DNA of 64,000 nt from Gemmatimonas sp. (GTDB taxonomy: Bacteria > Gemmatimonadota > Gemmatimonadetes > Gemmatimonadales > Gemmatimonadaceae). This document shows positions 35,331 through 45,458 of the stretch, piece after piece. Positions within the stretch are counted from its first letter, which is position 1, and each line of letters begins with the position of its first letter. The DNA lies in the NCBI GenBank assembly GCA_011390935.1, contig JAABRL010000010.1:23031-87030 (forward strand), written 5' to 3'. Both the position numbers and the translations under genes were made by a program. The notes under the pieces are model-generated. The model worked only from the letters and a program-made list of their open reading frames with translations, did no database searches and was not told the DNA's origin.

Positions 35331-35657
35331 TCAGGACTGCATGCTGATGAGCGTGCGATAGCTCTCAACCATCTTGTTGCGCATCTCGATGAGCAGGTCG
35401 AGGGCGATGCCGGCTTCTTCCTGGGCCGCCATCACCTGGTGCAGCTCGACGTCTTCACCGGACACGAAGCGACGCGTCATGTCGCCGGCGTGATCGCGCA
35501 CTTCGGAGATGCCGTTGAGCGCCTCGGTGAGCGTGTTGCCGAAGGAGGGGCCGTCCGGCGCGATGCCGGGGAGCGGAATGGCGCGGGCGCCGGTGTCGAG
35601 GCCGGGCTGCTGGAACTCGGCCAGGCTGCGCGCGATCAGGTCGATTTTCGTAGTCAT
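35331..35657 (-). CDS. fliE: Flagellar hook-basal body protein FliE
   Basis: FGNTLTEALNGISEVRDHAGDMTRRFVSGEDVELHQVMAAQEEAGIALDLLIEMRNKMVESYRTLISMQ. Confidence 0.95.
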   Translation of the reverse strand: MTTKIDLIARSLAEFQQPGLDTGARAIPLPGIAPDGPSFGNTLTEALNGISEVRDHAGDMTRRFVSGEDVELHQVMAAQEEAGIALDLLIEMRNKMVESYRTLISMQS

Positions 35658-35670
35658 GGCAGTCAGCTCC

Positions 35671-36033
35671 TCAGGCGCGCACGTCGAGTCGGCCGCCGCG
35701 TGCTGCGGGCGGGGCGGGCATCGTGGCGCTCTTGATCTTGCCGTACGTCAGCGGGCCGAGGGACGCGGTCTTCGCGAAGAAGGTGCGCTCCTCGGTGGTG
35801 AGCACACTCCAGAGCGCCGGATCGGTGCCGGCCGGCGCTTCGGCCGGGACCGACGTCGGGGTGGCCGCGATCGACGGACGCGCGTTGCCCGCGGTCGGTC
35901 GCTCGGGGAGTGCCGTCGTGCGCTCCGGCGCCGGACGCGTGCCGTTGATGGCGCCCTGCGCGGCGCCCTGCGGCGACGCGGGGCGGCCGAGCGGGGCAAG
36001 CAGCGGGTTCTGGGAGATGCCGTTGAGACTCAT
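35671..36033 (-). CDS. Hypothetical small protein between flgC and fliE
   Basis: MSLNGISQNPLLAPLGRP...ALWSVLTTEERTFFAKTASLGPLTYGKIKSA; co-directional in basal-body operon. Confidence 0.65.
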   Translation of the reverse strand: MSLNGISQNPLLAPLGRPASPQGAAQGAINGTRPAPERTTALPERPTAGNARPSIAATPTSVPAEAPAGTDPALWSVLTTEERTFFAKTASLGPLTYGKIKSATMPAPPAARGGRLDVRA

Positions 36034-36061
36034 GGCGAATGACGCGGTGTCGTGGGATCGA

Positions 36062-36655
36062 TCAGATGTCGAGCGCGGCGCGCAACATCGACTTCGTGGT
36101 TTGGAAGACCGAGGCGTTGGCCTCGTACAAGCGCTTGGCATCGAGGAGCTGCACGAGCTCCTGCGTGGGGTCGATATCGGGGTAGCGCACGTAGCCGTTG
36201 GCGTCGGCGTCCGGGTGGCCGGGCTCGTAGACCAGACGTCCCGCGTCGGCGGCGTCTTCGGTGGTGCCCGTCACGCGCACGCCATACATCCCGTCGTCCG
36301 GCGTCACCACCGGGATCTGGATGGTGCGCGGCGCGTCGCCGGCATACGCCGGTACCTGGAACGGGGCGGCACCGAACGGACCGACCGGCGCGCGGAGCGT
36401 GCCGTTGACGGCAGGCTGCGTCCCGTTGCCGGCGTCCTCGCGCGTGGCGGTCTCGATCACAGCCGTGCGACGACGATACGGCCCGCCCTCGGCAGTCCGT
36501 GTGACGTCGGCGTTGGCGATGTTCTGGGCGATCGTTTCCATGCGGGCGCGCTGCGCCGACAGGCCGCTGGCGGAAATGCCGAGCGAGCGGAAGCGCGGGC
36601 GCGGTGGCTCCACACCAGCGGCCGGCAGCAAGGCGAGCGGGCGCGGTCCGGTCAT
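36062..36655 (-). CDS. flgC: Proximal rod protein FlgC
   Basis: SLGISASGLSAQRARMETIAQNIANADVTRTAEGGPYRRR...LLDAKRLYEANASVFQTTKSMLRAALDI. Confidence 0.95.
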   Translation of the reverse strand: MTGPRPLALLPAAGVEPPRPRFRSLGISASGLSAQRARMETIAQNIANADVTRTAEGGPYRRRTAVIETATREDAGNGTQPAVNGTLRAPVGPFGAAPFQVPAYAGDAPRTIQIPVVTPDDGMYGVRVTGTTEDAADAGRLVYEPGHPDADANGYVRYPDIDPTQELVQLLDAKRLYEANASVFQTTKSMLRAALDI

Positions 36656-36954
36656 GCGCCACCACCCTTGATGGCCGAGCGCAGGCTCGAGTAGGTGCGC
36701 TCGAGCAGCTTGGCGGTAGTGAGGTAGCGCAGCTGCTCGTCCGCGAGGTCCATCATTTCCTGCTCCACGTCCACCGGATTGGCATTTTCGGCGATCTGGT
36801 CGCCTTCTCCTGCCCGGAGCGCGAAACCGTCGCTGTTGTCGAGCGACGCCTTCGCCACCCGATCGCCAATCGCGCGTGAGCGCCCGACACTCTGGTCGAG
36901 CGCCGAGCGAAGCGGCGACGCGTTAGTGACTCGATCAATGAATCCGAAGAGCAT
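36652..36954 (-). CDS. flgB: Proximal rod protein FlgB
   Basis: DQIAENANPVDVEQEMMDLADEQLRYLTTAKLLERTYSSLRSAIKG. Confidence 0.93.
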   Translation of the reverse strand: MLFGFIDRVTNASPLRSALDQSVGRSRAIGDRVAKASLDNSDGFALRAGEGDQIAENANPVDVEQEMMDLADEQLRYLTTAKLLERTYSSLRSAIKGGGA

Positions 36955-36960
36955 GAGAGG

Positions 36961-36990
36961 CCTCGTGAGACGACGTGGATGTCCACGAGG
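36961..36990 (-). promoter_or_regulatory. flgB leader hairpin pairing with the Shine-Dalgarno
   Basis: Minus strand CCTCGTG...CACGAGG, right arm contains GAGG 6 nt before ATG; competing GTGGA/TCCAC stem (36975-36986). Confidence 0.5.
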
Positions 36991-37040
36991 TCTAGAAGCA
37001 ATGCTCGGGCCAGACGGAATCTGTTTCGGTGCTCTTCCGT

Positions 37041-37058
37041 TAAGTCGTTGTTTTGTAT
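37041..37058 (-). promoter_or_regulatory. Shared flagellar upstream box ATACAAAACAACGACTTA (minus strand)
   Basis: 16/18 identical to 10671-10688. Confidence 0.5.
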
Positions 37059-37096
37059 AGCTTTATGAATACACGCGATTGGCGCAGCACATCCGT

Positions 37097-37111
37097 CGGC
37101 ACAAACTGCCG
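37097..37111. promoter_or_regulatory. Inverted repeat CGGCA-N5-TGCCG, copy 1 upstream of flgB
   Basis: cggcacaaactgccg. Confidence 0.55.
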
Positions 37112-37142
37112 ATGTGCAATTCGTGCCGCTGATCACCGCCGG

Positions 37143-37157
37143 CGGCACAAACTGCCG
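37143..37157. promoter_or_regulatory. Inverted repeat CGGCA-N5-TGCCG, copy 2 upstream of flgB
   Basis: cggcacaaactgccg, identical to copy 1. Confidence 0.55.
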
Positions 37158-37268
37158 AGCACGACGATGCTGTCATCTCCTGACTTCGCGCTCACGGGGT
37201 GATGTCGGCTGGGCGTAGTGCCCGCGGTGACGACGCCGTGACGATCCGGCGACCTCGCGGCGCGCTGC

Positions 37269-38849
37269 GTGCGCGCTATGTTGTCGCGCATGACCTCTGC
37301 TCGCGTACTCTCCCTGCTGGCGTCGCTTACCCTGCTGGCGCCGCACGCGTCGATCGCTCAGCCCGCGCCCTTCCTTATAGAAGAGGCCACGATCGCGGAG
37401 CTGCAGGACGCGCTGCGCGCGCGTCGCCTCACCTGCCGCGCGCTCACCCAGGGGTACCTCGACCGGATCGCCGCGTTCGATAAACGCGGTCCATCGATCA
37501 ACGCCATCATTCTGACGCACCCGCGAGCACTGGCCATCGCGGATTCGCTGGATGCGCATGCGGTCGCCGGTCGGCCGCTCGGCCCGCTGCACTGCGTCCC
37601 CATGATCGTGAAGGACAACTTCGAGACGCACGATCTGCAAACCACGGCCGGCTCGCTATCGCTGGCGGGCTGGGTGCCGCCGCAAGACGCCACCATGGTG
37701 AGACTCGTGCGACAGGCTGGCGCCATTGTGCTGGCCAAGTCGAACATGGCCGAATGGGCGTTCACGCCATACGAAACGGTCAGCTCGATCCTGCCGGGGT
37801 ACTCGAAAAATCCCTATGCGCTCGACCGCGTCACCGCCGGCTCGAGCGGCGGGACCGCCGCGGCCGTGGCCGCGAGCTTCGGGGCCGTGGGATTGGGCAC
37901 CGATACCGGCAACTCCATCCGCGGGCCGAGCGCGCATCAGGCGCTCGTGGGAATTCGGTCCACCATGGGGCTCACGTCACGTGCTGGTGTGGTCCCGCTC
38001 AATAGTGGCGCCGATATCGCCGGCCCCATGGCCCGCACCGTCGCCGATGCCGTGGCGGTGTTCGACGTGATCGCGGCCAGCGATCCGGCCGATCCGGTCA
38101 CCGCACCGGCCAACGCACGACGCGACGCGCGCTACGCCGACCAGCTTCGGCGCGGTCAGCTGCAGGGTGCGCGCATCGGTGTCCTGGTGCAGGCGTATGC
38201 GCGGCCGACGCACGACGCCGAAGTGGATCGGGTGTTCACGAAAGCGCTCGAGGATCTGGCGGCGGCGGGTGCCACGATCATCCCGGACGTGCGCGTGCCG
38301 GCCCTCGATACCATTCAACGCATGCAGCGGGGCGGGTGCAATCGGTTCAAGCACGACCTCGAGGCCTACTTTGCCGATCGCGCACCCAACGCACCGGTAC
38401 GCACCCTGGACGCGATTCTGCGCAGCGGTCGCTACCACCCCACGGTGGAATCGCGGCTGCGCGCGGGCGCACAATCGCCAGACGATCCCGAGACCAGCGC
38501 TGGCTGCCAGAGCCGCGAGCGCAGTCGCGCCGCGCTGCGAATCGCGGTGCAGCAGCTCATGGACGATCAGCAGCTCGACGCGCTGGTGTATCCCACCTGG
38601 AGCAATCCACCGCGATTGATCGGCGATCTGAACACGCCGCATGGCGACAACAGTCAGCTGTTCGCACCGAGCACGGGTTTTCCGGCGATCACCGTGCCCA
38701 TGGGCTACACGCGCAATGATCAGTTGCCCGCCGGCATCAGCTTTTTCGGCCGTCCGTGGAGTGAGGGGCGACTGATCGGCCTCGCGTTCGATTACGAACA
38801 GGCCACACGACATCGGCGCGCCCCCGCAGCAATTCGAAACGAATTCTGA
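37269..38849 (+). CDS. Secreted amidase (amidase signature family)
   Basis: VPMIVKDNFET...AGSSGGTAAAVAASFGAVGLGTDTGNSIRGPSAHQALVGIR; signal peptide. Confidence 0.9.
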   Translation: MRAMLSRMTSARVLSLLASLTLLAPHASIAQPAPFLIEEATIAELQDALRARRLTCRALTQGYLDRIAAFDKRGPSINAIILTHPRALAIADSLDAHAVAGRPLGPLHCVPMIVKDNFETHDLQTTAGSLSLAGWVPPQDATMVRLVRQAGAIVLAKSNMAEWAFTPYETVSSILPGYSKNPYALDRVTAGSSGGTAAAVAASFGAVGLGTDTGNSIRGPSAHQALVGIRSTMGLTSRAGVVPLNSGADIAGPMARTVADAVAVFDVIAASDPADPVTAPANARRDARYADQLRRGQLQGARIGVLVQAYARPTHDAEVDRVFTKALEDLAAAGATIIPDVRVPALDTIQRMQRGGCNRFKHDLEAYFADRAPNAPVRTLDAILRSGRYHPTVESRLRAGAQSPDDPETSAGCQSRERSRAALRIAVQQLMDDQQLDALVYPTWSNPPRLIGDLNTPHGDNSQLFAPSTGFPAITVPMGYTRNDQLPAGISFFGRPWSEGRLIGLAFDYEQATRHRRAPAAIRNEF

Positions 38850-38907
38850 CAGATTACGCGTCTGCCCCCCGCACATCGCCTCCGACCGCACCTCGCCACT
38901 ACGCGCC

Positions 38908-41523
38908 ATGACTGAACAGTTGAAGGCGGCGCCGAGTTTTCCGAGCGGCGACTACGAGATCGATAGTGTGCTCGGCTCGGGCGGCATGGCTGTCGTGTAT
39001 CGCGCGCGCGATCTGCGGCGGCAGCGGTCGGTGGCCATCAAGGTGCTGCGCGCCGAACTCACGCACGTCACCGGCTCCGATCGCTTCCGTCGGGAGATCG
39101 CTGTGGCGGCGTCCTTTGCGCACCCGCACATCGTTCCGCTGCTCGATCTGGGCGAGGCGCTCGACGCGCTCGGTCGCACCGTGCCGTTTTATGTCATGCC
39201 CCTCATCGAAGGGGAGACGCTGCGTGAACGCATTCATCGCGCGCCGCCGCTCACCGTGCCCGAAGCGCTCCGGCTGACGCGCGAGATTCTCGGTGCGCTG
39301 CACTACGCGCATCGGCAGGGGATCATTCACCGCGACATCAAACCGGCCAACGTGCTGCTCACCGGCGGACACGCGCTGGTGGCCGACTTCGGCGTCGCAC
39401 GCGCGCTGCCCGGCGCCACCGGCCTCTCCGAGTCCGACAGCACGATCACCCTCTCGGGGCTCACCGTCGGCACGCCAGCGTACATGAGTCCCGAGCAGGC
39501 GCTTGGCGACAAGTTCATGGACGAGCGCACGGACCTGTACTCCGCGGCGTGTGTGCTCTACGAAATGCTCGCCGGTCAGCCTCCGTTTGCGGCCGACTCA
39601 CCGTCGTCCATCATTTCGCTCAAGCTGAAGGGACAGGTCAAGCCTGTCAGCACCTTCCGCCCGGACATCCCGACAGCGCTCGATCAGGTGCTGCTTCGGG
39701 CGCTCGCCCCGGAACCGTCGCTCCGCTTCCCGACGGCGGCGGCGTTTGTCGACGCGATCGCCGATTTCGACAGCAGCGCGCACGTGCTCACACGCACCGG
39801 CATGAGCGCGGCGTCGCTGAGTCCGCCGTCTGGCTCCTGGACGATCCCGACCTGGGCACGACGGGTGCCCTCGACGACCGACACCACGATGTCGCCGATC
39901 GCACGCGGCGCCACGCTGCTCGCCGTCGCGGCCGCGGTTGGCGCGGTGGTGCTCGGAACGCTGCTCATGCGCGATCGGACCGCGACGCCCGCCGAGCCCC
40001 TCACCGATCGCGCGCGTGTCGCGGTGCTCCCATTCGAGCTGATCGATGCGGACAGCACGCTGGCCACCATGGCCAGCGGGCTCACGACCGATCTCATCGA
40101 CGAACTGTCGCGCTTCCCCGCGATCGCGGTGATCTCCCGCAACGGCGTGGCACCGTTCGCGGGCGGGCTGGTCACCACCGACAGCGTGGCGCGTGCGCTC
40201 AACGTGGGCAGCGTGGTCACGGGCGATGTGCGTCGGCTTCGCGATAGCGTGACGGTTACGGTGCGCCTCATTGACGGAAGCACGAGCACCCAGCTGGCGA
40301 GCGCCAGCGCCTCGGGGCCGGACCGTGATGTGCTCACCGTACGGGCCACGCTGCTCGATTCGGTGACCACGTTTTTGCGGCGCGTGATCGGTCAGCAGCT
40401 GGGGGATTCGCGACTGCAGGGGACCTCGAACCCGGAAGCGTGGGCGCTGCTCGCGCAGGCGCGCGGCATGGGCGAAGGGGAGCTGCTGCGCGCCGGCGCG
40501 CTCACACCGAGCAATCGCGCGTCCCGCTTCGCCGTGGCGGATTCCCTGCTCATGCGGGCCGCGTCACTCGATACCCGATGGGCGGCCCCCTATGTGCTGA
40601 GCGGTCGCCTCCTGCTGCAGCGCGCAGGGTTCGAAGAAAGCGCGGCCCTGCGCAGTCCGAACTCCAGCACCGATCCGGCGGCGACGCCCGACGCGCTTCG
40701 TCGCGCAGCCGTGGACCGCGCCGAGCTCGCGCTGGCGCGTGATCCGTCCGACGATCAGGCGCGGCATCTGCGCGGTCGCGCGCGACTCGATCTGTGGCGC
40801 ACCGCGCGGCCGGTCGCGCCCGACTCGCTGCGCGCTGCGGCCGAAGCCGACTTGCGCGCCGTCACCGGGCGCCGTCGCGATATGGCCGAAGCCTGGAACG
40901 ACCTCAGCAGCCTGCTGCAGCTCACCGGCAACTACGAAGGGTCGCGGGTTGCGGCTGAAGCGGCGCTCACTGCGGACGCGTTCCTTCGCAGTGCCGAAGC
41001 CGTTGTGAGCCGCCTGCATTTCACGTCGCTGGGCAGCGGACGCATTGATGACGCACGCATGTGGTGTGATCGTGGTCGCACGCGCTACCCGCGCGATCCA
41101 CGCTTCTGGGGCTGCGAACTGACGACCCTTGGCTGGACCGGCCATACCCCCGCCGACGTGTCCACAGCGTGGCAGCTGCTGCGGGCCAGCGAGGCCCGTG
41201 ATACGAGCAACCTGCTGGCCGCCGGCTGGGGCACTCGACGGCTGCTGGTGGCGGCGGTGACCGCGCGGGCCGGACTTGCGGACAGTGCGCGAGCGATCGT
41301 GGCAGACGTGCGAGCGAATGTGCCGCCGTTCGTACCCGAAGATCAGCTCGACTACGGGGAGGCGTATGTCTCTGCGCTGCTCGGCGACTCGGCGCGCGCC
41401 CTCCCGCTGCTCGAGCGCTACCTGCGCGCCAATCCCGCGCTGCGAGGGCAAGTGCGCAACAGTCCGTGGTTCGTCGCGCTGCGCACCAACGCCGATTTCA
41501 TCGCACTCACCGCGCCGCGCTGA
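38908..41523 (+). CDS. Serine/threonine protein kinase with TolB-like and helical-repeat C-terminal region
   Basis: LGSGGMAVVYRARD...IIHRDIKPANVLL...VADFGVARA; then VAVLPFELIDADSTLATMASGLTTDLIDELSR. Confidence 0.92.
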   Translation: MTEQLKAAPSFPSGDYEIDSVLGSGGMAVVYRARDLRRQRSVAIKVLRAELTHVTGSDRFRREIAVAASFAHPHIVPLLDLGEALDALGRTVPFYVMPLIEGETLRERIHRAPPLTVPEALRLTREILGALHYAHRQGIIHRDIKPANVLLTGGHALVADFGVARALPGATGLSESDSTITLSGLTVGTPAYMSPEQALGDKFMDERTDLYSAACVLYEMLAGQPPFAADSPSSIISLKLKGQVKPVSTFRPDIPTALDQVLLRALAPEPSLRFPTAAAFVDAIADFDSSAHVLTRTGMSAASLSPPSGSWTIPTWARRVPSTTDTTMSPIARGATLLAVAAAVGAVVLGTLLMRDRTATPAEPLTDRARVAVLPFELIDADSTLATMASGLTTDLIDELSRFPAIAVISRNGVAPFAGGLVTTDSVARALNVGSVVTGDVRRLRDSVTVTVRLIDGSTSTQLASASASGPDRDVLTVRATLLDSVTTFLRRVIGQQLGDSRLQGTSNPEAWALLAQARGMGEGELLRAGALTPSNRASRFAVADSLLMRAASLDTRWAAPYVLSGRLLLQRAGFEESAALRSPNSSTDPAATPDALRRAAVDRAELALARDPSDDQARHLRGRARLDLWRTARPVAPDSLRAAAEADLRAVTGRRRDMAEAWNDLSSLLQLTGNYEGSRVAAEAALTADAFLRSAEAVVSRLHFTSLGSGRIDDARMWCDRGRTRYPRDPRFWGCELTTLGWTGHTPADVSTAWQLLRASEARDTSNLLAAGWGTRRLLVAAVTARAGLADSARAIVADVRANVPPFVPEDQLDYGEAYVSALLGDSARALPLLERYLRANPALRGQVRNSPWFVALRTNADFIALTAPR

Positions 41524-41583
41524 CGGCCGCCTGTCTGGCGACCGTCGGGCGTGCTCGATCCGACGCGCCTGTCGCGGAGGCGA

Positions 41584-42030
41584 TCAGGGTTCGACGGTGT
41601 GCGCGAACTGCGTGATCACGCGCTGCATGCGCGCCAGTTCGGCCTTGTTCTGGAACCACGCGCCCATCACGTTCGCCGGCTGCTCGGAGTAGTTGAACAG
41701 CAGAATCGACGGGGGCGTGGGCAGCAGCAGATCCATCAGGGCACGCACGCTCTGTCCCGCGCGTCGCGCGATGCGATCGTCGGGAAGCTTCGACTCACCG
41801 AGCGCCTGGAGCAGCCGCAGCGCCAGCTCGAGCTTCTGCGGCCCCCACGAGGCCTCGGGAAGCAGCTTCGCCAACGTGGCGTCGAACGACACGGCTGCAG
41901 CGCGTTCCACCACGGCCGCGTCGAGCGTCACCGGTCCTTCACAGATGACCTCACCGTCCGGCGTCACGCGGCAGATCAGCGGCGGATCTTCGTCGTACCG
42001 TGCCAAACGGAGGGAATCAGCAGACGACAT
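41584..42030 (-). CDS. Hypothetical protein
   Basis: MSSADSLRLARYDEDPPLICRVTPDGEVICEGPVTL...; SD GGAG before ATG at 42030. Confidence 0.55.
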   Translation of the reverse strand: MSSADSLRLARYDEDPPLICRVTPDGEVICEGPVTLDAAVVERAAAVSFDATLAKLLPEASWGPQKLELALRLLQALGESKLPDDRIARRAGQSVRALMDLLLPTPPSILLFNYSEQPANVMGAWFQNKAELARMQRVITQFAHTVEP

Positions 42031-42071
42031 GAACACACACTCCAAGTTGCGAGAGGGTCAGCGACACAACA

Positions 42072-42737
42072 TCAGCGAGCAAAACAATAAAACAGTCCGT
42101 TGCCGCCCGTGCCGATGAGATTCTGCTGACTGCACCCGCGCGTGGGGTGCGCGGAGTTCCACGAGGTGGGGCGCAGGCCACCGCCCTGCTTGTCGTGATG
42201 CCCCGCGAGCGCAGCGCCGCTGTCATTGCTGGTCCAGTTGCCGCAGGTCGTGTCGGTGGTATCGACGGCGAATGTGCCATCGGGCATGGAGCCCGTGAGG
42301 ATATCGTGCTGGTTCGGCGTGTCGCCGCGACCGTTCACCATCGCGCCCTTCTCGTTCAGGCTCCCTTCCTTGCCGAGCGCGTTGTCGTCGCTGTGCAGGT
42401 GCGCAACGTCGCGTGCAACGAGGACCCCCTTCGCGTTGTACCACGGTCCCGAGCCGATGCGATCCTTCGCGTGCACCGCAGGCTGACCCCCAGCCGGTGC
42501 GGCGCTGAGGTACGCGCGCCACTCGCGACCGGTCACCCCTGCGGCCTCGGCCAGCGTGGCGCAGTGCCGATCGGCCCCCGCCAGGCCGCCAAGATTCGCA
42601 CCGTCGCCGGGGCCGACGCTGGTGATGAAGAAGCTCATCGTCTGGGCCGGTGGTGTCGACTCGGTGGGGGCGGTGACGACGAGGGCGGCGGCCGCGGCGG
42701 CCAGCGCGGTGAATGCGGCGGGCAGGGCGAGATGCAT
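42072..42737 (-). CDS. Secreted protein with DUF1554/endostatin-like lectin-type domain
   Basis: Signal peptide; MSFFITSVGPGDGANLGGLAGADRHCATLAEAAGVTGREWRAYLSA...CGNWTSNDSGAALAGHHD. Confidence 0.7.
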   Translation of the reverse strand: MHLALPAAFTALAAAAAALVVTAPTESTPPAQTMSFFITSVGPGDGANLGGLAGADRHCATLAEAAGVTGREWRAYLSAAPAGGQPAVHAKDRIGSGPWYNAKGVLVARDVAHLHSDDNALGKEGSLNEKGAMVNGRGDTPNQHDILTGSMPDGTFAVDTTDTTCGNWTSNDSGAALAGHHDKQGGGLRPTSWNSAHPTRGCSQQNLIGTGGNGLFYCFAR

Positions 42738-42942
42738 GGAGAGGCTCCGGGGAGGGGGTAGATACGCAAAGGTGCGTCGTGTTTGGCCAATGGGCAAATC
42801 GCGGGCGGACTGTTGCGCGGATGCAACAGTCAACTTCCTGGCCAAGCGTCCGAAACTGAGCCATGCGTGATCAGGTGGCGTGCTGCGGCCTGATTGACGA
42901 TCCCACCGCTGGTCCCCTGCCGTTCCCTCCGCCGGACCTGAT

Positions 42943-45417
42943 ATGTCGCTCCGCCTGACCCACTGGCCCATTGCGCGAAAACTCGCGCTGGCCTGCCTGC
43001 TTTTCGGTGTTGTGCCCGTTGCCATCATCGTGCCCCTCGGCCTGAAAGGGGTCGCCGACAGTGCCCGCGAACGCGCCGCGGACCGGCTGCGCGAAACCGC
43101 CGGACATCTGGCCGACAAGATCGATCGCAACCTGTTCGAACGCTATGGCGACGTGCAGGCGTTCGGCTTCAATGATGTCGTGCTCGACCGCGCGCACTGG
43201 TACCGCACCGCCAGCACCAGCAATGGCATTGCGCAGCGCATCAATGCGTACGTGGACGCGTACGACATCTATCCGCTGGCCATGTTCGTGGACGCCGAGG
43301 GGCGGCTGGTGGCCGTCAATGACCGCGACGCGCAGGGGGAACCCCTGGAGTCGGCGGCTCTGTACGCAACCAACTACGCCGACCGTCCATGGTTTCGCGC
43401 GTGCATGAGCGGCGCCTTCACCACGAAGATGGCGTTCAGCGATGAAGTCAACACGGTGGCCGACGGCACCGTCATCTCGGCGGCGCATGCCGACGAGGAC
43501 GTCCGTGCGGTGTACGGCGCCGCCGCGCCCGAAGTGATCGGATTTTCCGCGCCGGTGCGTGATCGCGCGGGCGAGGTGATCGGGTGCTGGCACAACTTGG
43601 CCTCGATCGGTCTCGTGGGCGACATGCTCGCCGCGGCTGCCGCAGATCTGAAGACGGCGGGATACCCCGGCGCGATCCTGCTGGCGGTGGACAGCACGGG
43701 ACATCCCCTCGAGTACCGCGGTGCGCTTGGTGCCGACGACGCCGGGTCGGCCGTGCGCGCGTTCGGACCGGCCATCGCCGCGCTCTCGGCCGGTGAATCC
43801 GGCCACCTGCCCGCGGCACTCGACGGTGTGCCCATGGAGGTCGGCTTTGCACACCTTCGCGGCGCGCTGGGCTACCCGGGCATGAACTGGGGGGTTCTCA
43901 TGGCGGTACCACAGGCCGAGATCGATGCGGCGGCCAATCTCCACGGCATGACGCGCGCGGCCTCGTTGCTCTCCATCATCTTCGCCATGGTGATCGTGGC
44001 GATGGCGCAGTGGTTGGGCGCGCGAGTGGCGCGCCCGATCGCACGGATGGCCGAGGTCGCGCAGGCGGTGTCGATCGGGCGCCTCGATCACACCGTGCCT
44101 TGGCCGTCGCAGGATGAAATCGGCGCCGTCGCCTTGTCGATCAATCGGATCGTGGAGTCACAGCGAACACTGGCCGCAACCGCCACACGCGTCGCCGCGG
44201 GTGACACCGCGGCGGAGGTGACTGTTCGGTCCGAACACGATGAACTCGGCAGTGCCTTCGTGGTGCTGCGCGATACGCTGGCTCAGCTGGTGGGCGAGAT
44301 GCAGCGACTGTCCGCGGCCGCACAGCAAGGCAACCTGGACGTGCGCGGCGACGCCGCCCGTTTTCAGGGGGCCTTCAAGGATCTCATCGCCGGTGTCAAC
44401 GCCACCGTCGACGCGGGCACCGCGCCCGTGCGCGATGCGCGACGCGTGCTCGACCGGGTTGCCGCGCGCGATCTCACCGCCCGCATGAGCGGACGGTACG
44501 AGGGGGAGCATGCTGTCCTTGCGACAAGTCTCAACGCGGCCGTGGCCGATCTCGCGGAGGCGCTCTGCGACGTGCGCGGTGAGGCACAGCGCATCTCCTC
44601 GGCCACCGAGCAGGTCGCGACCGCAGCGCAGGAGCAGGCCAACGGGGCGACGGAGCAAGCCGGCCTGCTTGCCTCGGTGCACCAGGATGTCTCCCAGTTG
44701 CGTACGCGCGGTGCCGCGGTCGCAGAGCGGGCCACCGAACTGCGACAGTTGGTGACGGCCACGCGAGACGCCGCCGAAACGGGGCACGCGCGCGTCACGG
44801 AAGTGGCGAAGGCGCTCGACGTGATTCGCGAACGCGCGTCGGCCACGCAGCGCATTGCCCGCAAGATCGAGTCGATCGCATCGCAGACGAACCTGCTCTC
44901 GCTCAACGCGGCCGTGGAAGCGGCGCGCGCTGGCAGCGCGGGCGCTGGCTTCGCGGTGGTTGCGGAGGAAGTGCGATCGCTTGCACTTCGCGCCTCGGAC
45001 GCGGCGCGGGAAACGCAGAGCGTGATCGACGAGGCCATCGCGAGCGTGGCCGATGGTGTGCGCGTGGGGGCGGTGGCCGTGGACGTGCTCGCCCGCATTC
45101 AGGGGCAGGCCAGCCAGGCCTCGGTCGTGGTCCTCGATATCGACGAGGCCACGAAGGAGCAGGCGGTGCGACTCCAGGCGATTGAACAGTCGGCCACCGC
45201 GGTCGCCGACGTCACGTCGGCAGCCGCGGCAAGCGCCGAAGAGACGGCGGCGGCCTCGTCGGAGATGGCCTCACAGGCGGGGACGCTGTCCGAGCTCGTG
45301 GGGCGGTTCCGTCTCTCGGCGCGGAGCACGTCAGGTCGCCACACGCGTCGCCTCGCCGTGACGCACGCGGCGTCGGTGCCATCGGGCCGTGAACTCGATG
45401 AGATGCTCGTGTCGTAG
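42943..45417 (+). CDS. Methyl-accepting chemotaxis protein (periplasmic sensor, HAMP, MCP signalling domain)
   Basis: [55 protein letters not shown]. Confidence 0.95.
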   Translation: MSLRLTHWPIARKLALACLLFGVVPVAIIVPLGLKGVADSARERAADRLRETAGHLADKIDRNLFERYGDVQAFGFNDVVLDRAHWYRTASTSNGIAQRINAYVDAYDIYPLAMFVDAEGRLVAVNDRDAQGEPLESAALYATNYADRPWFRACMSGAFTTKMAFSDEVNTVADGTVISAAHADEDVRAVYGAAAPEVIGFSAPVRDRAGEVIGCWHNLASIGLVGDMLAAAAADLKTAGYPGAILLAVDSTGHPLEYRGALGADDAGSAVRAFGPAIAALSAGESGHLPAALDGVPMEVGFAHLRGALGYPGMNWGVLMAVPQAEIDAAANLHGMTRAASLLSIIFAMVIVAMAQWLGARVARPIARMAEVAQAVSIGRLDHTVPWPSQDEIGAVALSINRIVESQRTLAATATRVAAGDTAAEVTVRSEHDELGSAFVVLRDTLAQLVGEMQRLSAAAQQGNLDVRGDAARFQGAFKDLIAGVNATVDAGTAPVRDARRVLDRVAARDLTARMSGRYEGEHAVLATSLNAAVADLAEALCDVRGEAQRISSATEQVATAAQEQANGATEQAGLLASVHQDVSQLRTRGAAVAERATELRQLVTATRDAAETGHARVTEVAKALDVIRERASATQRIARKIESIASQTNLLSLNAAVEAARAGSAGAGFAVVAEEVRSLALRASDAARETQSVIDEAIASVADGVRVGAVAVDVLARIQGQASQASVVVLDIDEATKEQAVRLQAIEQSATAVADVTSAAAASAEETAAASSEMASQAGTLSELVGRFRLSARSTSGRHTRRLAVTHAASVPSGRELDEMLVS

Positions 45418-45458
45418 CGGGGAGTCGTCATGGGGCGCATCGCCGTATCATTCGCCCC

